Assembly: GCA_001632425.1 (NCBI GenBank)
Contig: KV425566.1
Span: forward strand, 310,001-374,000
DNA: 64,000 bases
Reading direction: 5' to 3'
Source of the DNA: Neolentinus lepideus HHB14362 ss-1
Taxonomy: Eukaryota; Basidiomycota; Agaricomycetes; Gloeophyllales; Gloeophyllaceae
Shown here piece by piece: positions 12,347 to 23,830 of the stretch. Position numbers and translations under genes: made by a program. Below the pieces are notes generated by a model that was given only the letters and a program-made list of their open reading frames with translations, did not search any database and was not told where the DNA came from. How positions within the stretch are numbered: position 1 is the first letter of the stretch; every line of letters begins with the position of its first letter.

Positions 12347-13602
12347 ATGGCCCTCGTCTCGCCGACAATCACTCTCCACCCTTCAGGCGCCCAGTTGCCT
12401 CAGATCGGCTTCGGTACCTGGAAACACACCGGCGCCAAAGCTACTGAAGCCGTATACAATGCTTTGAAAGTTGGATACAGGCTTATAGATTGTGCAACAG
12501 GTAAGCACAGAATACCACCGGACATTCCCATGAGTATTGACCCTTTCTTTCAGATTATGCAAACGAAGAGGCATGCGGACTTGGTCTCAAGAAAGCTATA
12601 GACGAGGGCGTCGTCTCACGTTCAGACGTTTGGGTCGTTTCGAAGCTTTGGAACACATTCCATCACAAAGAACATGTACGAGAAGCCGTCCTCAAGTCTT
12701 TGAGAGACTGGGGTGTCGAATACTTCGATCTATACTATATTCATTTCCGTGTGTACACAATCTTAGACCCCGGCTTCAGAAATCCTGATGGGCTTTCCAT
12801 AGCAATATCTCTTGCTTACGTCTCTCCGAAAGAGCGCTATCCACCTGGCTGGTTCTTTGATGCCAAAGGAACGCAAGTAATCCAAGACCCAGTCCCTCTA
12901 CGGGAGACGTGGTGCGCCCTCGAAGAGTTGGTGGACGAAGGCCTCATCAAGCACTTGGGCATCTCTAATATGGCCAGCGTCATCATCACTGATCTCTTGA
13001 GCTATGCTCGCATCAAGCCTGAAGTCCTGCAAGTCGGTACGTGTATTTCAAGAGTGTTCTCCGTCTGTTCTGCTCATTATATCCCATAGAAATCCATCCA
13101 TACAATGTCCAGCCCAAGCTCGTCCATTTTGCCCGCACCAACCTGTTGGCCGTAACAGCCTACTCCTCCTTCGGGCCTCTAGGCTTCCGGGAGCTCAACA
13201 TGACCAAGGCCCTTGACGCGCAGCCCCTCTTCACACACCCCATGATCATGGACATTGCGGGAGAACACCACTGGCACCTGCATCGCATGCTAGTATCTGC
13301 TACACCCGCGCAGGTCATCTTGAAGTGGGCTGTCCAGCGGGGCTTGGCTATTATACCCAAAGGTGATGTCATTTCGCAGATGGAGGAAAACCTGCGGGTT
13401 GGACTTGGCGTTGGCGGGACAGAGGCTGGGTCTCAAGAAGGTGGCTTCTTATTGAGCGATGCAGAGATGGAGAGGATCAGTTCATTGAATGTGGGCCTGA
13501 GGTTCAATGATCCTTCTGATGTACGTCCTTAGCCTCTTCACGTGTTGACGGCTGTCCTAATCTCTCCTCTACCAGGACTTCGGATGCTACATATTCTGCT
13601 GA
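12347..13602 (+). CDS. Aldo-keto reductase, D-xylose reductase type
   Basis: Exons join(12347..12500, 12554..12748, 12803..13036, 13090..13520, 13576..13602) give 346 residues in phase. The AKR tetrad is visible: Asp in GYRLIDCA, Tyr in TDYANEEA, Lys in VWVVSKLWNTFH and His in YYIHFPISL. YVSPKERYPPGWFFD is characteristic of fungal xylose reductases. Such enzymes reduce xylose and other aldoses to alditols with NAD(P)H in the cytosol. The cofactor loop reads IPKGDVISQMEEN; the usual IPKSN...R pattern keeps the Lys but has lost the Ser-Asn and Arg. The protein ends in a Cys-rich DFGCYIFC tail from a 27-base last exon. Another sugar or carbonyl substrate is possible. Confidence 0.92.
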
Positions 13603-13879
13603 AAGTATATGAGAACTCGTCAAGCTCTTTGTAAGATATGGTGCAGAAGTCAATTGTAAGATATGTAGGTTTCCAAGTAGTATCCACAGTATTGTCATGT
13701 ATGTACACGGATAATGAGTATTCCTTAGGTAATAGTAACAGTCAGAGGGTAATCCTTCCGAATTGAAGTATCTTCAGACGACACTGAGGGAGTTAACTAA
13801 CGTTGGTAACTTAGTTCATGGAATTTTGAAGGCCTGAGGTTCGGACTTTGCCGGCGGAGGACGTCCACCGGCCCAGTCA

Positions 13880-14764
13880 GTGCTTTTCCGTAATATTTAC
13901 AGCTTGGCCACGACCTCTATGCTCTCCCGTCTGCTGAAGCCTCCCCCAGCTTCAAGGAGAGCCTATTCCTTCTTTTCCTCGAAGCCTGGAGGCGGGCGTT
14001 ACTTTAACTCGACCAAGCCTCCCAAGGTCGTCGCAGGCAACAATGGCAAGTCCAAGGTAGACGCAACAAGCAACGTTGGAGGATCCGGTACGCCCGGGGA
14101 GAGCCCATCTAGCACGACGAAGAAAGGTTCGGAGGAAGGTGCCGCCACACCAGACACCCCAGCGGACACAATACCCGCTCTCAATCATACCCCCTTGCCC
14201 GTGCATCCGATGGTCACCTCTCATGACCTGAAACTCAACCAGTTCTTCTCCCTCCATCGACCTCTACTCTTGCTACCTCTTCCGTTATCGACGTCTTTTG
14301 ACTCCGCGCCGTCGTCGAAGCTATCATTCACCCCGCATCAGCCAGAACCAGTAGCGTTAGATGTTTCGGCAGAGCCTCTCGAGGCATCACCCGATGCGGA
14401 TGCTGATGCTGCTAGGCAGCTTTCAAGAGCGCTAGTGATGAACAGGGTGGGTGGGACGATATCGTGGCAGGATACGCTCCAGCAATTAGGGATGCAGCTA
14501 GCGGAGGGCGAGGGAAGGGCAGATGAGATGAATCTGTCCGGGTACACGATCTCGGCCGATAGTGTAAAGAGGAAGCGACGAAAGAAGATGAAGAAACATA
14601 AGTACGTCTCAAAATCTTTGCAACTCATACTTAAACTGACTATCTGATCTTCGTCTTAGGCTGAGGAAGCGGAGACGGGTACGTTTATTCCACTAGAAAA
14701 ATGTTATTCGAACTGACAATCGCTGCAGTTGCAACGTGCACAGCGCATCAAGATTGGGAAGTAG
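13880..14764 (+). CDS. COX24: Mitochondrial small ribosomal subunit protein mS38 (Cox24/AURKAIP1 C-terminal domain)
   Basis: Exons join(13880..14601, 14660..14678, 14729..14764) give 258 residues. The N-terminus (MLFRNIYSLATTSMLSRLLK, then RRAYSFF) looks like a mitochondrial targeting peptide; the ATG at 13919 is an alternative start. The middle is low-complexity Ser/Thr/Pro. Near the end are an SGYTISADSVKRKRRKKMKK segment and a very basic C-terminus, LRKRRRLQRAQRIKIGK, the hallmark of mS38/Cox24. In yeast this protein is part of the mitoribosome and supports COX1 expression. The conserved C-terminus is split over three exons (the middle one only 19 bases). It is convergent with GPI10. Confidence 0.85.
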
Positions 14765-14855
14765 TTGCACCGCACACCGGAACCCCTCGTTCTCGTATTT
14801 TGTTTTCTTCATACATTAACACTTATCTCCATTGATACTCATCTCAATAAATCCG

Positions 14856-16753
14856 TCATCCAGTCGCATATTTCCACAATCTGACGCCGCCCGTTCTCCT
14901 GGAATCAACTTCCCATCCCTTATTACGCGCCCACACCTCTTTGTATCCTTTATCCAATAACAGAGCCTTTACACTATGGTCTTCCAATAGCGCACCGAAC
15001 ATCACGAGGTATATCGGCCATTCATGTCTCCAGCTATCATCATCTGGACGAGTGATGCAAGGAATCGAACTTGGGAACGGCGACGGAGGGAAGGTGCGAT
15101 CAACAGTGTCCGGGAAACGTTCACTAAGGTATTGTAGGGGGGACAAGTAAAAAAAATCCGTCTGGTCCGTATAATTCGACATTGGCCGCCCACTACATTG
15201 ATGATTACATCAGTGGAACGGCTGTAGGACGCACAGACCGTTAACTTACTCGAGGGACAGAGGAGGCTCGCATCCCAGAGCCCACATTCTTCCTGCGTCT
15301 GCAAGCTCCGGTTTGTGCAAGTACGCTTGCCACGGCGTCGAGTGACACGGCATCAAAAAACCAATGGATTGTAGTTCGTTTGCAGGCAAACTCCGTAGGT
15401 AGTGCATGACACTGATTTGAGGCTCCCCGTGAATAAGTGTAACGTAGACGATAGCGGGTAGGGTGACCAGCAGGAGGCACATGTGGTCCACGCGTATCGG
15501 CAGGGACTTCCTAAGTGGTTGGTGGGAAGCATAATACGTGTCGACTAGTGACTTGGAAGCTAGTATATGTAAGAGAGGCAGGAGCAGATGCAGGAACCGC
15601 CACTCCTTGTGACTAGCCAAGGAGTATATGGACATTGTCCAGGCGATAAGACCGAGCATAGTGCGCGGTGCCGAGGTCCCAGTTGGTCCGAGCACCAACC
15701 AGGCGCCGTGGAGGACGAACGGTAGCGTCGTTGCGCATAAGAGAGGGAGTCCTTGCGAGAGGTAGTAGTGCCAAGAGCTAGAGCCGTAAAACAAAGATAC
15801 TGAGGACAGGTTTGTGAGCGTAAAATTGAGTGGAGTGAATGTGAGCCTATTGTAGTAGGCTGAGTCCAAGGCAACGACGCTACTGAGTGACACCGTGCTA
15901 AAAAAAATGGTCAATAGGTATGTGGAGACGAGAACACGGTAAAGACAGACCCGATAACTACAAGATCGAGGACCACCGCGATAAGCTGCCGCAAATTTTT
16001 ACAGAGGCGCAAGACAAGAACAGCTGATATATACACCCATAATATTGCATTTGTTGGACGGACAGCGCAAGCTAAGGCCGCGAAGGTGAAGGATGTTCTG
16101 ATCGCGGCTCTGCAGGAATTTAGAAGACATGCGAGGCTTGAGGGCAAGACTGACCTATCAAATGACTTGTGTGCATCCCAAGGGAAATAGCTCAAGGCTA
16201 TCGTGGTGAGTGAAGTCTCCAAAGAATTCGAGAGTGAGCGAGTCAACGACAGCGCATTGAAGAACGAAGTAAGGGACAAAAACACCTGATCAACAGGAAA
16301 GTTGAGTAAGAGGAAGGTTAACAGACAAGACTTGAGTACTCGCAGCGACCAGGACATATCGCTCTCCCAGAACGTTCCGCGTTACACCAGCAATCCATAT
16401 ATCCGTACATGCACCAAGTATTCCGTGCAGGACCTTTGGCCCAGCGATCTATCACGTATTTCAACTTAGTCTCCTTACATTGCTTCCGCAAGAACACACA
16501 CACCTACCAGGAACGTTGTCTGGTCTAGCTTCGTGACCTTTGCCAACCAATACACGGGTACATTAAAGGCTGGGTATATAATACTCCGGATTGGTAGCGG
16601 CGACCGCCATTCCCAGGTCAAATGGCCGTATCCAAAGACCAGATGATGCGCAACTTCGAGGGACTGGAAATATTCATCAGGTTGGAAGAACGTCTTCGTT
16701 GATAGAGCGATGAACAACCGGACGAGAATCGCGACGACCACATACGAACGCAT
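14856..16753 (-). CDS. GPI10: GPI mannosyltransferase 3 (Gpi10/PIG-B)
   Basis: Exons complement(14856..15192, 15250..15897, 15951..16109, 16155..16285, 16332..16448, 16508..16753) give 545 residues with consistent phases. Glycosyltransferase family 22 features: an N-terminal membrane segment followed by TFFQPDEYFQSLEVAHHLVF with the PDE motif, HLTWEWRSPLPIRS, RSLSNSLETSLTTIALSYFP, FYGSSSWHYYLSQGLP, SHKEWRFLHLLLPL and GFLMPCHSTPWQAYLH. Several hydrophobic helices indicate an ER membrane protein. It adds the third mannose to the GPI core. The donor at 16331 is a weak GTCTTG, chosen because it keeps the frame and the family alignment. Confidence 0.93.
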
Positions 16754-17303
16754 GTGGCGCTATGTGGCGGCGCAAAGCTGGAGTTACCCGATTCCTCCGA
16801 TTCTTCGCCAATTTCTGCGCACGCTGGCTCTTCTGAATCAGACACTAGTCGTATCGGATTCACCACCTTTACATATTGTCCCCAAAGCTACACCAACCTC
16901 TTCAAACTCAGAAAACTGTCAATGTCTACGATTCTTCGTGCCGCCCATCGAAAGGGAATCCTTCATTCTGCGACGTGTAAACTAAAGGATTTTGTGGCTC
17001 TTGCCTCGCACTTGGAATTTCAGAGTACTTGTTCAGACGCAGCCAACTATCTCTCCGGTGAGGGATGCTGGAACTATCATCCTCATGCAAACATTGCTTA
17101 AGTTTGAGCGGCTAGGTGCTAGGTGTTGCCAAGGCTGCTTGGGCCATCAAAGCTGTACCCCGTCGGAGCTCGATCAAACCCAAATGTACTGGTTACTGAT
17201 ACATAGTGTAATTACTTCTGTGATCGAGGATAAACCAAGGACTGAACTTGAGAAACGCGATGAAAGTGATATGAACCCATTTGGTAACGGGACAACTACA
17301 CGG
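16754..17303. other. Upstream region of GPI10 and 3' side of the coiled-coil gene
   Basis: 550 bases. It should hold the GPI10 promoter and the 3' end of the next minus-strand gene. An open frame of 115 codons starts on the plus strand at 16754, directly back-to-back with the GPI10 start codon. It has no recognised motif, so I do not call it a gene. Confidence 0.4.
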
Positions 17304-19668
17304 TCACCGTGGCATCGAACGCCCTGACCGTTGAGCCAGAAACCTAGACACCTTGGGTACTTCGGTATTTGCTGGCTCAGCCTGTTTTGGACTTCCGGTG
17401 GATTCGCGCACTTGTTCAGACATGACAGCTAAGGGACGATCCGGTCTACTGGACGGGGAAGTGACAGGAAATGGCGGCGACTCGACAATCATGGAAGGCA
17501 TCACGCCCAGTGCCGCCGAAGACAATGGTTGGGACGGAGATGAATCAATAATGGGGGGCAGCGATCCCGCACGTGTACTGCGAGCTGCGTGGTTCATCGT
17601 GGGCAGGAGTGGACTATGAAGAGGCTCATGGGCAGCTACAGATAGGCCGGGATCGGTTGTAGCACTAGATGACTGCAAGCTCCGGTGTCAAGTCGTATGC
17701 TTAGTGACCAATAATTACAACTTACTTTGGGCTCCGATGCATTTCGGCCCAGACTAGCAAGCAACCTACTCGCAGACGGTGCCTGCCGTTCAACAATCGA
17801 GCTGACAGCAGACATTTTCGGTGAAGAGCGTCCGACGTTGTTAATAGGAGTGGCAGGTGTCATAGGAATAACAGTAGGAACAGTGGGTGTCTTTATTTGA
17901 GCAGCTGCGAACGCAGACTTGAACTTCGAAGTCTGCGGTTTGGCTTTCGCTGATTGGCTGGATGGCCCGGGGTCATTTCGTTGGTGTACAGAAAGCTGAT
18001 CTTCGAGGTTGGAACATGCTGCATCTGGACCAGCGTTCACAACTTCACCGCGTTTCAGCATCTCGAGAACTTCCCGGGCATGCTCGTCGGCATCGATGTC
18101 GCTACTACTATCACCGTCCTCCCCGCCGATCAATTTGCCATTCTCCATTCTGCCCGTCCGAACAGCACGCTGCAAGCGGCGAGTCTGTGAGGCAGGAATT
18201 GTCAAAGCACCAAGGGATGTCGACGCCGAAGTAGATGCAGTCTCGGGCCTAGAGAAGTTGTTCGTATTCGTCCGGTCTGCTTTAAAACGAGATATAGACG
18301 GCTTGGGCGGCGGTGACGCAAGCGTCGCCTCCAGCGGCACTTCCTAAACAAACCGTCTGTTTAGCAGTCAGACCAGCTTACCAGGAAATAGGAGGACGGC
18401 TGACCGGCTGGTCCCAATCAAGCTCGCTGTCGTGCGTATGCAAGGTCATAGCCTTCTTCGCCTCTACGCCGATTGTCGATCGCTTCTCGTAGTATGCCAG
18501 AGCGATCTCGCGGTGATGCTGCACAGTGTCCATATCGTATTCCTCATCGAGTACGACTTCCTCCTCACTACTACCAGACTCTTCGACATCGGAGTTGATA
18601 ATATCGCCCTCATCGGAGTCTGCTGGCACTGGGGATCCAAGGACGGACTCGTCGTCCGAGTCCGCGTCCGAGGAGACATCGGCACGATTCCCGATAGGAG
18701 GTGGTGAGCGTGGGCCGGTCGGCAGTCGTTCGACAACATTCATCTTCATGATACCGGTGTCTAGTTCTCTGGCAGTGGGCAAGCCAGGACGGGGAGTATG
18801 GAGCTTGGCAAGGGTAACATCACCGAGATCTGAGGTTGACAGAATAGGGGTGAGTCTCTTCGACTCTTCCGCGTTATGATCAGGCTTGTCCGCGAATGTA
18901 ACGCTTTTCCTGGGCCTCAGTGTCGCAGCCTTTTTTTTCTCTTCCAGTAAGCGGTTATCTTCTTCCTCTTGTCTTTGTTTCTCGCGTTCTTCTCTTTCCT
19001 TTGACTGGGCCATATTTCGTAACAGCGCCTTCCCCATCTTCTTCTGAAGCTCACGAGCGGCCTTCAGTTTTTCTAGGTCCGCTTTGGCCGCTTCTTTGCG
19101 TCGCTCTAGTTCTTCCCTTCTCTGATTGTGCTCTCTATCGGCATCTCGCTCGTATTCAATGCGTTCTTCTTCCTCGAGCAGGTTTAGTATTCTGTCTTGC
19201 TCACGTTGCCTCCGCTCTCGTTCTGCAGGACCAAGCACCCAAAGTGGCAGAAGGTCGGATTCCTCATATGGCATAGACTGCGTGGAGAGTTCACTCGTGG
19301 ACTGGATGGGTTCATTAATGTCGACAATCGGTAGACCTTCCTCATTCACCAGCTTAGGGGTTAATAAATGAGTTAAGCCCGACGCGAATGTGAACGGGCC
19401 TACCTCACCCTTCTCGTTCTTTCGTCCCTCAGACTTCTGTTCTATGTCGCCCAGTATCTCCCCTAATTTGTTGGAGAGTCTTTCGACTTGCTCCGGAGTA
19501 AATTCACCCCCATTGGCTGACTGACCGGGACCCTCAGAGGAGAGTGAATCGAGGAATGCTTGCAGAACTACGCATATGTGTAAATAAGTCGCAAAATAGA
19601 GGGAGCTTGCCGACTGTACCTTGACCCATCCCTACATTCAAATTCTGAGCCATTCCCGAGGCAGCCAT
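17304..19668 (-). CDS. Coiled-coil, acidic protein, possibly URI1/Bud27-related
   Basis: Exons complement(17304..17672, 17726..18343, 18405..19352, 19404..19567, 19620..19668) give 715 residues in phase. After LVNEEGLPIVDINEP comes a strongly charged coiled coil (about residues 105-200, RERRQREQDRILNLLEEEER and similar). Next are acidic Ser/Asp/Glu clusters, EEEVVLDEEYDMD, and LEATLASPPPKPSISRFKAD, with a second SRFLAQR element near the end. The SRFK-type motifs and the layout recall the C-terminal DUF3835 region of fungal Bud27/URI proteins, which act in RNA polymerase assembly. No N-terminal prefoldin domain is visible, so this is a tentative assignment. The gene is divergent from PNO1, with only 121 bases between start codons. 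Confidence 0.8.
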
Positions 19669-19789
19669 GGAAGAGATGAAGGCCGCAAACGGCAAAAGTA
19701 CAGTGACATTTGATCAAACTGTGACTTCGGTAACGCTTTGCCTGCAATTTCACTTTACGAGAAATCTCTGCACATCACACTCATCCAGC
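19669..19789. promoter_or_regulatory. Short shared divergent promoter of the coiled-coil gene and PNO1
   Basis: Only 121 bases separate the two outward-facing ATGs at 19668 and 19790, so core promoter elements must overlap or be shared. No TATA box stands out. Confidence 0.5.
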
Positions 19790-20829
19790 ATGGTCGTCGC
19801 GCACTCCCAGCCCAGCACTTCTGCCCCACCTAAGAAAACCCGCCGCTCGATAGGGAAGAAGAAGAATGCTAGGGCCGTGCAGGAGGGCGGGCATGACGCT
19901 GAAATGGCTGAAGATGCCCCGCGAATTCCCGTAACTGAAGTCCTACAAGACGATGGGGACGACAATGTAATGATTGATACTGATGTTCCTGATGTTACGA
20001 ACAAAACGGCTGCTCCTGTATTTTCCCCACTGCCCGCTGGGGCAGGAGAAGGCGCACTCAAGTCGGAGACGAGAAGAGTGCCGATACCACCGCATCGGAT
20101 GACGCCGCTGAAGAAGGAGTGGATCAATATTTTTGGGCCATTGACAGAGATGCTGGGACTGCAAGTGAGGATGAATGTGCAGCGAAGATCGGTGGAGATG
20201 CGGGTGCGCCAAGTTAATTCTCTGTTAAGGTTCTATCTGAATGTTCCAAACAGACGTCAAAACACACAAAAGAAATAGGCGCACTCCAGAAGGGCGCAGA
20301 CTTCGTCAAAGCGTTTGCCCTAGGGTTCGACGTGAATGTATGGCTCTGTGCTCGTCATCATGATAATGCTCCTCACCACATTCTCTTATTACCTTACCAG
20401 GATGCCATCGCTCTTCTGAGACTCGACGACCTATACCTTGACTCCTTCGAGATCAAGGACGTCAAAAACTTACACGGAGATCACCTCGCTCGTGCAATAG
20501 GTAATGTTGATTCCCTACTGCAGCTGTGAGCTCCTTTAACCTTTCTTTAGGTCGCATAGCAGGGCACGATGGAAAGACTAAATTCACGATCGAGAATGCT
20601 AGCCGGACTAGAATCATCCTCGCTGATACGTTAGTATTCCTACGATCTGGTCGTGATCACTGTATTTGACTCGAATTGATATTGCAGCAAGATCCATATC
20701 CTTGGCTCCTTCCAAAATATCAAAATTGCTCGAGACGCAATTGTATCGCTCATCTTAGGCTCGCCTCCAGGAAAGGTGTACGCCGGTCTACGGACGGTGG
20801 CGAGCAGGATGAGACAGAGAGCATTGTAG
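19790..20829 (+). CDS. PNO1: Pre-rRNA-processing protein PNO1 (partner of Nob1, KH domain)
   Basis: Exons join(19790..20203, 20254..20337, 20401..20500, 20551..20629, 20688..20829) give 272 residues, the usual length. A low-complexity basic/acidic head is followed by the family core: [78 protein letters not shown], the KH region with [20 protein letters not shown], and [20 protein letters not shown]. It binds pre-18S rRNA near the 3' cleavage site and recruits Nob1 during small-subunit maturation in the nucleolus and cytoplasm. The ATG at 19790 was chosen because upstream in-frame codons overlap the promoter shared with the neighbour. Confidence 0.96.
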
Positions 20830-21106
20830 CCAGTCTCGGACATCATCCATCATTGTTTAGGATTACCATGATTTGTACGCAGGGTATGTTGTGCACTAGC
20901 AGAGGATTTTCACTCTCTTCGTATGAAGTGGCGAACATCAAGAGATATGCATTTCAATACAAAGCGACATAATCTAAACCATTAAACAAGGGTATACTAG
21001 AGAAGTGGGTATCGACTGGTATCATTAGAAGCCTAAATAGGATAGGCTGGTATCTCAAGGTATCTTGCACAAAACACTCGAAACTGGAATAAAATCTCTC
21101 CCATGG

Positions 21107-23541
21107 TTACTCGGCGCCATCACCCTTAGCCTTCTCATACTGATCCATGGCAGTCATGCCCAGCATACTATCCAAGGGCTCGTATCAGCGCACCCTTCAT
21201 GAAACAGTCCAAATAACAAATGACACTCACTTCTGCCAGGCTACCTCATCAACCTTGGGACCCTTCCCGTCTCCAATCAAGACGTGCATGCCCTTACTAG
21301 GAACCCCGTCAATGACCAGATAGAGCCATCCAGGTCCCGGAGGGTAGACATTCTCGTTCGGCGGCGCGGTGATCGTCAAGGTCTTCTCGTTATTGGTGGA
21401 GAGCGAGGCGGCCAGGTAGACAAGTCTAGAGTTTGCATGCACTGCGTGAGTGATGAAGCCCAGATCCATGAGGGCGACTATGCGTTCAACCAATCATGAG
21501 CTGTGTTTTCCCTAGAACGGGTAGGGCCGATCTACCTTTAATGTCCGGACTATGCGTCGCACTCTGCTGCAGCTTCACTTCCATCTGCAGTGATTGCCCA
21601 TACCCGATCACGCGGGGCGGTTGGCTCACCCACTCCGGTCTTTCACCGCGCATATACGGCGGCCTCAACCACTCCACCCTATACTCCGTCCCATACTTCA
21701 CCTCGCTCCTATCCAAATTCGGATTGCTCCCCGCAATCATAACGTCTCCATTTGGCGTCAGCGTCGCCACAGAGTGGTATAACCTTGGTATATTGCTCGT
21801 AGGCAAGCTCTGAGAGGAGAATCTTTGCCCGTTGGGTGCAGAGGGATTGTATAAGACAGGCGTGAAGACAGGGTTGTCCGCATTCGACGCGCCGACTTGC
21901 TGTAAGACGTTGCCGTAGCCAGAGATCCCGGTCCCCGCACCGTTGACGATAAGAACCTCACCAGTGGGTAAGAGCACGGCGTCGGGCATCGTCCTCGCTT
22001 GAGGCATCTGCTCGACTTGCCAACCTGCGCCGATACCTGCATCGGTAAGGACCATCCGGATGCACTGCGCCGAGGCAGGGTCCTGGGAGGAGATCTCATA
22101 ACCAGGCTTGTTGTCGTCGACGGTAGAGCCTCCGCAGAGAAGAACCTCGGGTCTGTAGCTATTGTCCGGGGATAGTGGCAGGAGCAGCCCGGTCCCAGTC
22201 ATGGGATACGTCACACGGACACCATTGGGAATCTGGGGCAGCCTCTGCTCTTCGTTGTTCTCCCAGTCGTAGATCATGGCATCCTGGTTGGCCGCCATGA
22301 ACACTTTCCCATCCGGAAGCAGGAATGCTATGGGGAATAAGTTCGAATTCAGTGTATCCTGGAGGAACTTGAGATACACAGGCAAGCCGTTTGACCCGTG
22401 GATGTTCTTGGGAGGCCAGTACTCGACGGTGGGATTGTTTACGGTTGCATTGTTCATCCAACCGCCTTTCTTCGAGCCACCTATGATCATCGCGCTACCG
22501 TCCTGCAAGCGCATGACTGTATTGTACCACCGCGGGCTGGCCATCCGCACGCGGGCGTGGTTCTCGTAAATGTCGCACCCGGAGGCGTCATCCGATTCAC
22601 AAGGCTCAAGGATACGGACACTCTGGAGTCCGTCAACGTCGCCGAAGTCGGCTGCGGAGGTGTGGTCTTCGACGACCGGATTGCCGCCCACGTTAATGAG
22701 GGTGCCATTGCTCAGGAAAGTACCGCCGGCGCAGAAGGAGTTGGAGTGCGTGGGTGTTGAGGTTGTACAAGGCCGCCCAAGCGGGATGACCGTTGATGGT
22801 GAGAGGATTATGTTCGACCTTATCGATGATGATGGCGTGAGAGGGTGAGATAATAGACAGCTGCATAGCGTGTACACCAGTAGAGCCCTCTTGTTCAAGC
22901 ATCCAAGTTTCCGCATTGGAAGAAGCCTCCACAAGATCCATGGCACCGCGCATATCAGATTGACTTGACGAGTTTGACGAGGAAACCAAGGCCACCTGCT
23001 GGCGAGTCGGTTTAGTACCGTATGTAACCACAAAAGCATCTACGTCGAGGAGACCCTTCGGCTTTGAGTCACGCCTTATGCCAGTGTTGACGAGCTTCAT
23101 ATGGTGCTTCCCGAAGGGCAAGTCGTACTTCCAAAATAGCCGCTGCTGCTTCATAGGAGCTTCACTATAGTTATCAACAGTCTGCACCTTCTTGCCGTCA
23201 ATGTATACGTCCGCAAGACCATGCTTATCGCCCATGTTGCCGAACCACTCGACGCCAGTCCCAGTGAAAGTGAAAGTCGCAGCTGCCTTAGGATGCGAGG
23301 TTGAGCGGATAGTGTTGTGGACATATCCAGGAGAGAAGGACTCTATCCATTTGCCCGAGTAGTGAACGAACGGAGACGAGGAATCATAACTCTTCGTTCC
23401 AGGTGCAACGTAGTAGGGTGTAAACGCTCTTGGGATCGTCGATCCGTGGGTAGTATGTCCATTCCAGGCCGGAGCCTTCGCGCCGCTGACCAGCAGAATA
23501 TCGAGGGCGAAAAAGAATGTGCAGGACAGTCCTCGAACCAT
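21107..23541 (-). CDS. Copper radical oxidase (glyoxal oxidase family) with an N-terminal extracellular domain and an apparent frameshift
   Basis: Exons complement(21107..21167, 21231..21477, 21536..23541), about 770 residues if one extra base near 22750 is ignored. A signal peptide (MVRGLSCTFFFALDILLVSG; an ATG-like extension at 23577 is possible) is followed by a ~190-residue beta-rich domain (FVHYSGKWIESF, AAATFTFTGTGVEWFG). Then comes the kelch-type oxidase: FCAGGTFLSNGTLINVGG with the cofactor Cys, RWYNTVMRLQDGSAMIIGGS with the Cys-linked Tyr, IPRLYHSVATLTPNGDVMIA with the Tyr-His copper ligands, and a final ligand His in GFITHAVHANSRL. Such enzymes make H2O2 from aldehydes for peroxidases. 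At 22735-22765 the frame of GHPAWAALYNLNTH does not join that of SFCAGGTF, and about 7 residues seem missing. It is a damaged gene or an assembly error. Confidence 0.88.
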
Positions 23542-23830
23542 CCTTTGTGTACGTCTAGCAGTGTGTAAGAGGGACAAGGAGAAAGGAAAGAAAGGGAAAG
23601 AACAACAGCACAGCTGTGACGCTGTCAGAAATTCAAGTCACGTCGCGACATGCACGTGACCACGATTTCTGCAGACATTTCAATTTGGAATTGAAACCAG
23701 AGTACTATAGTTCAGTATGTAGTGTTTGGAGTTCACAAAAAATTATTCTATACATGCTTTTATGCTTAATAAGGGGCGGACATGATGCGGATGCTAGACA
23801 AATCCCCAAAAACGCAAGCAAAATCCCGTG

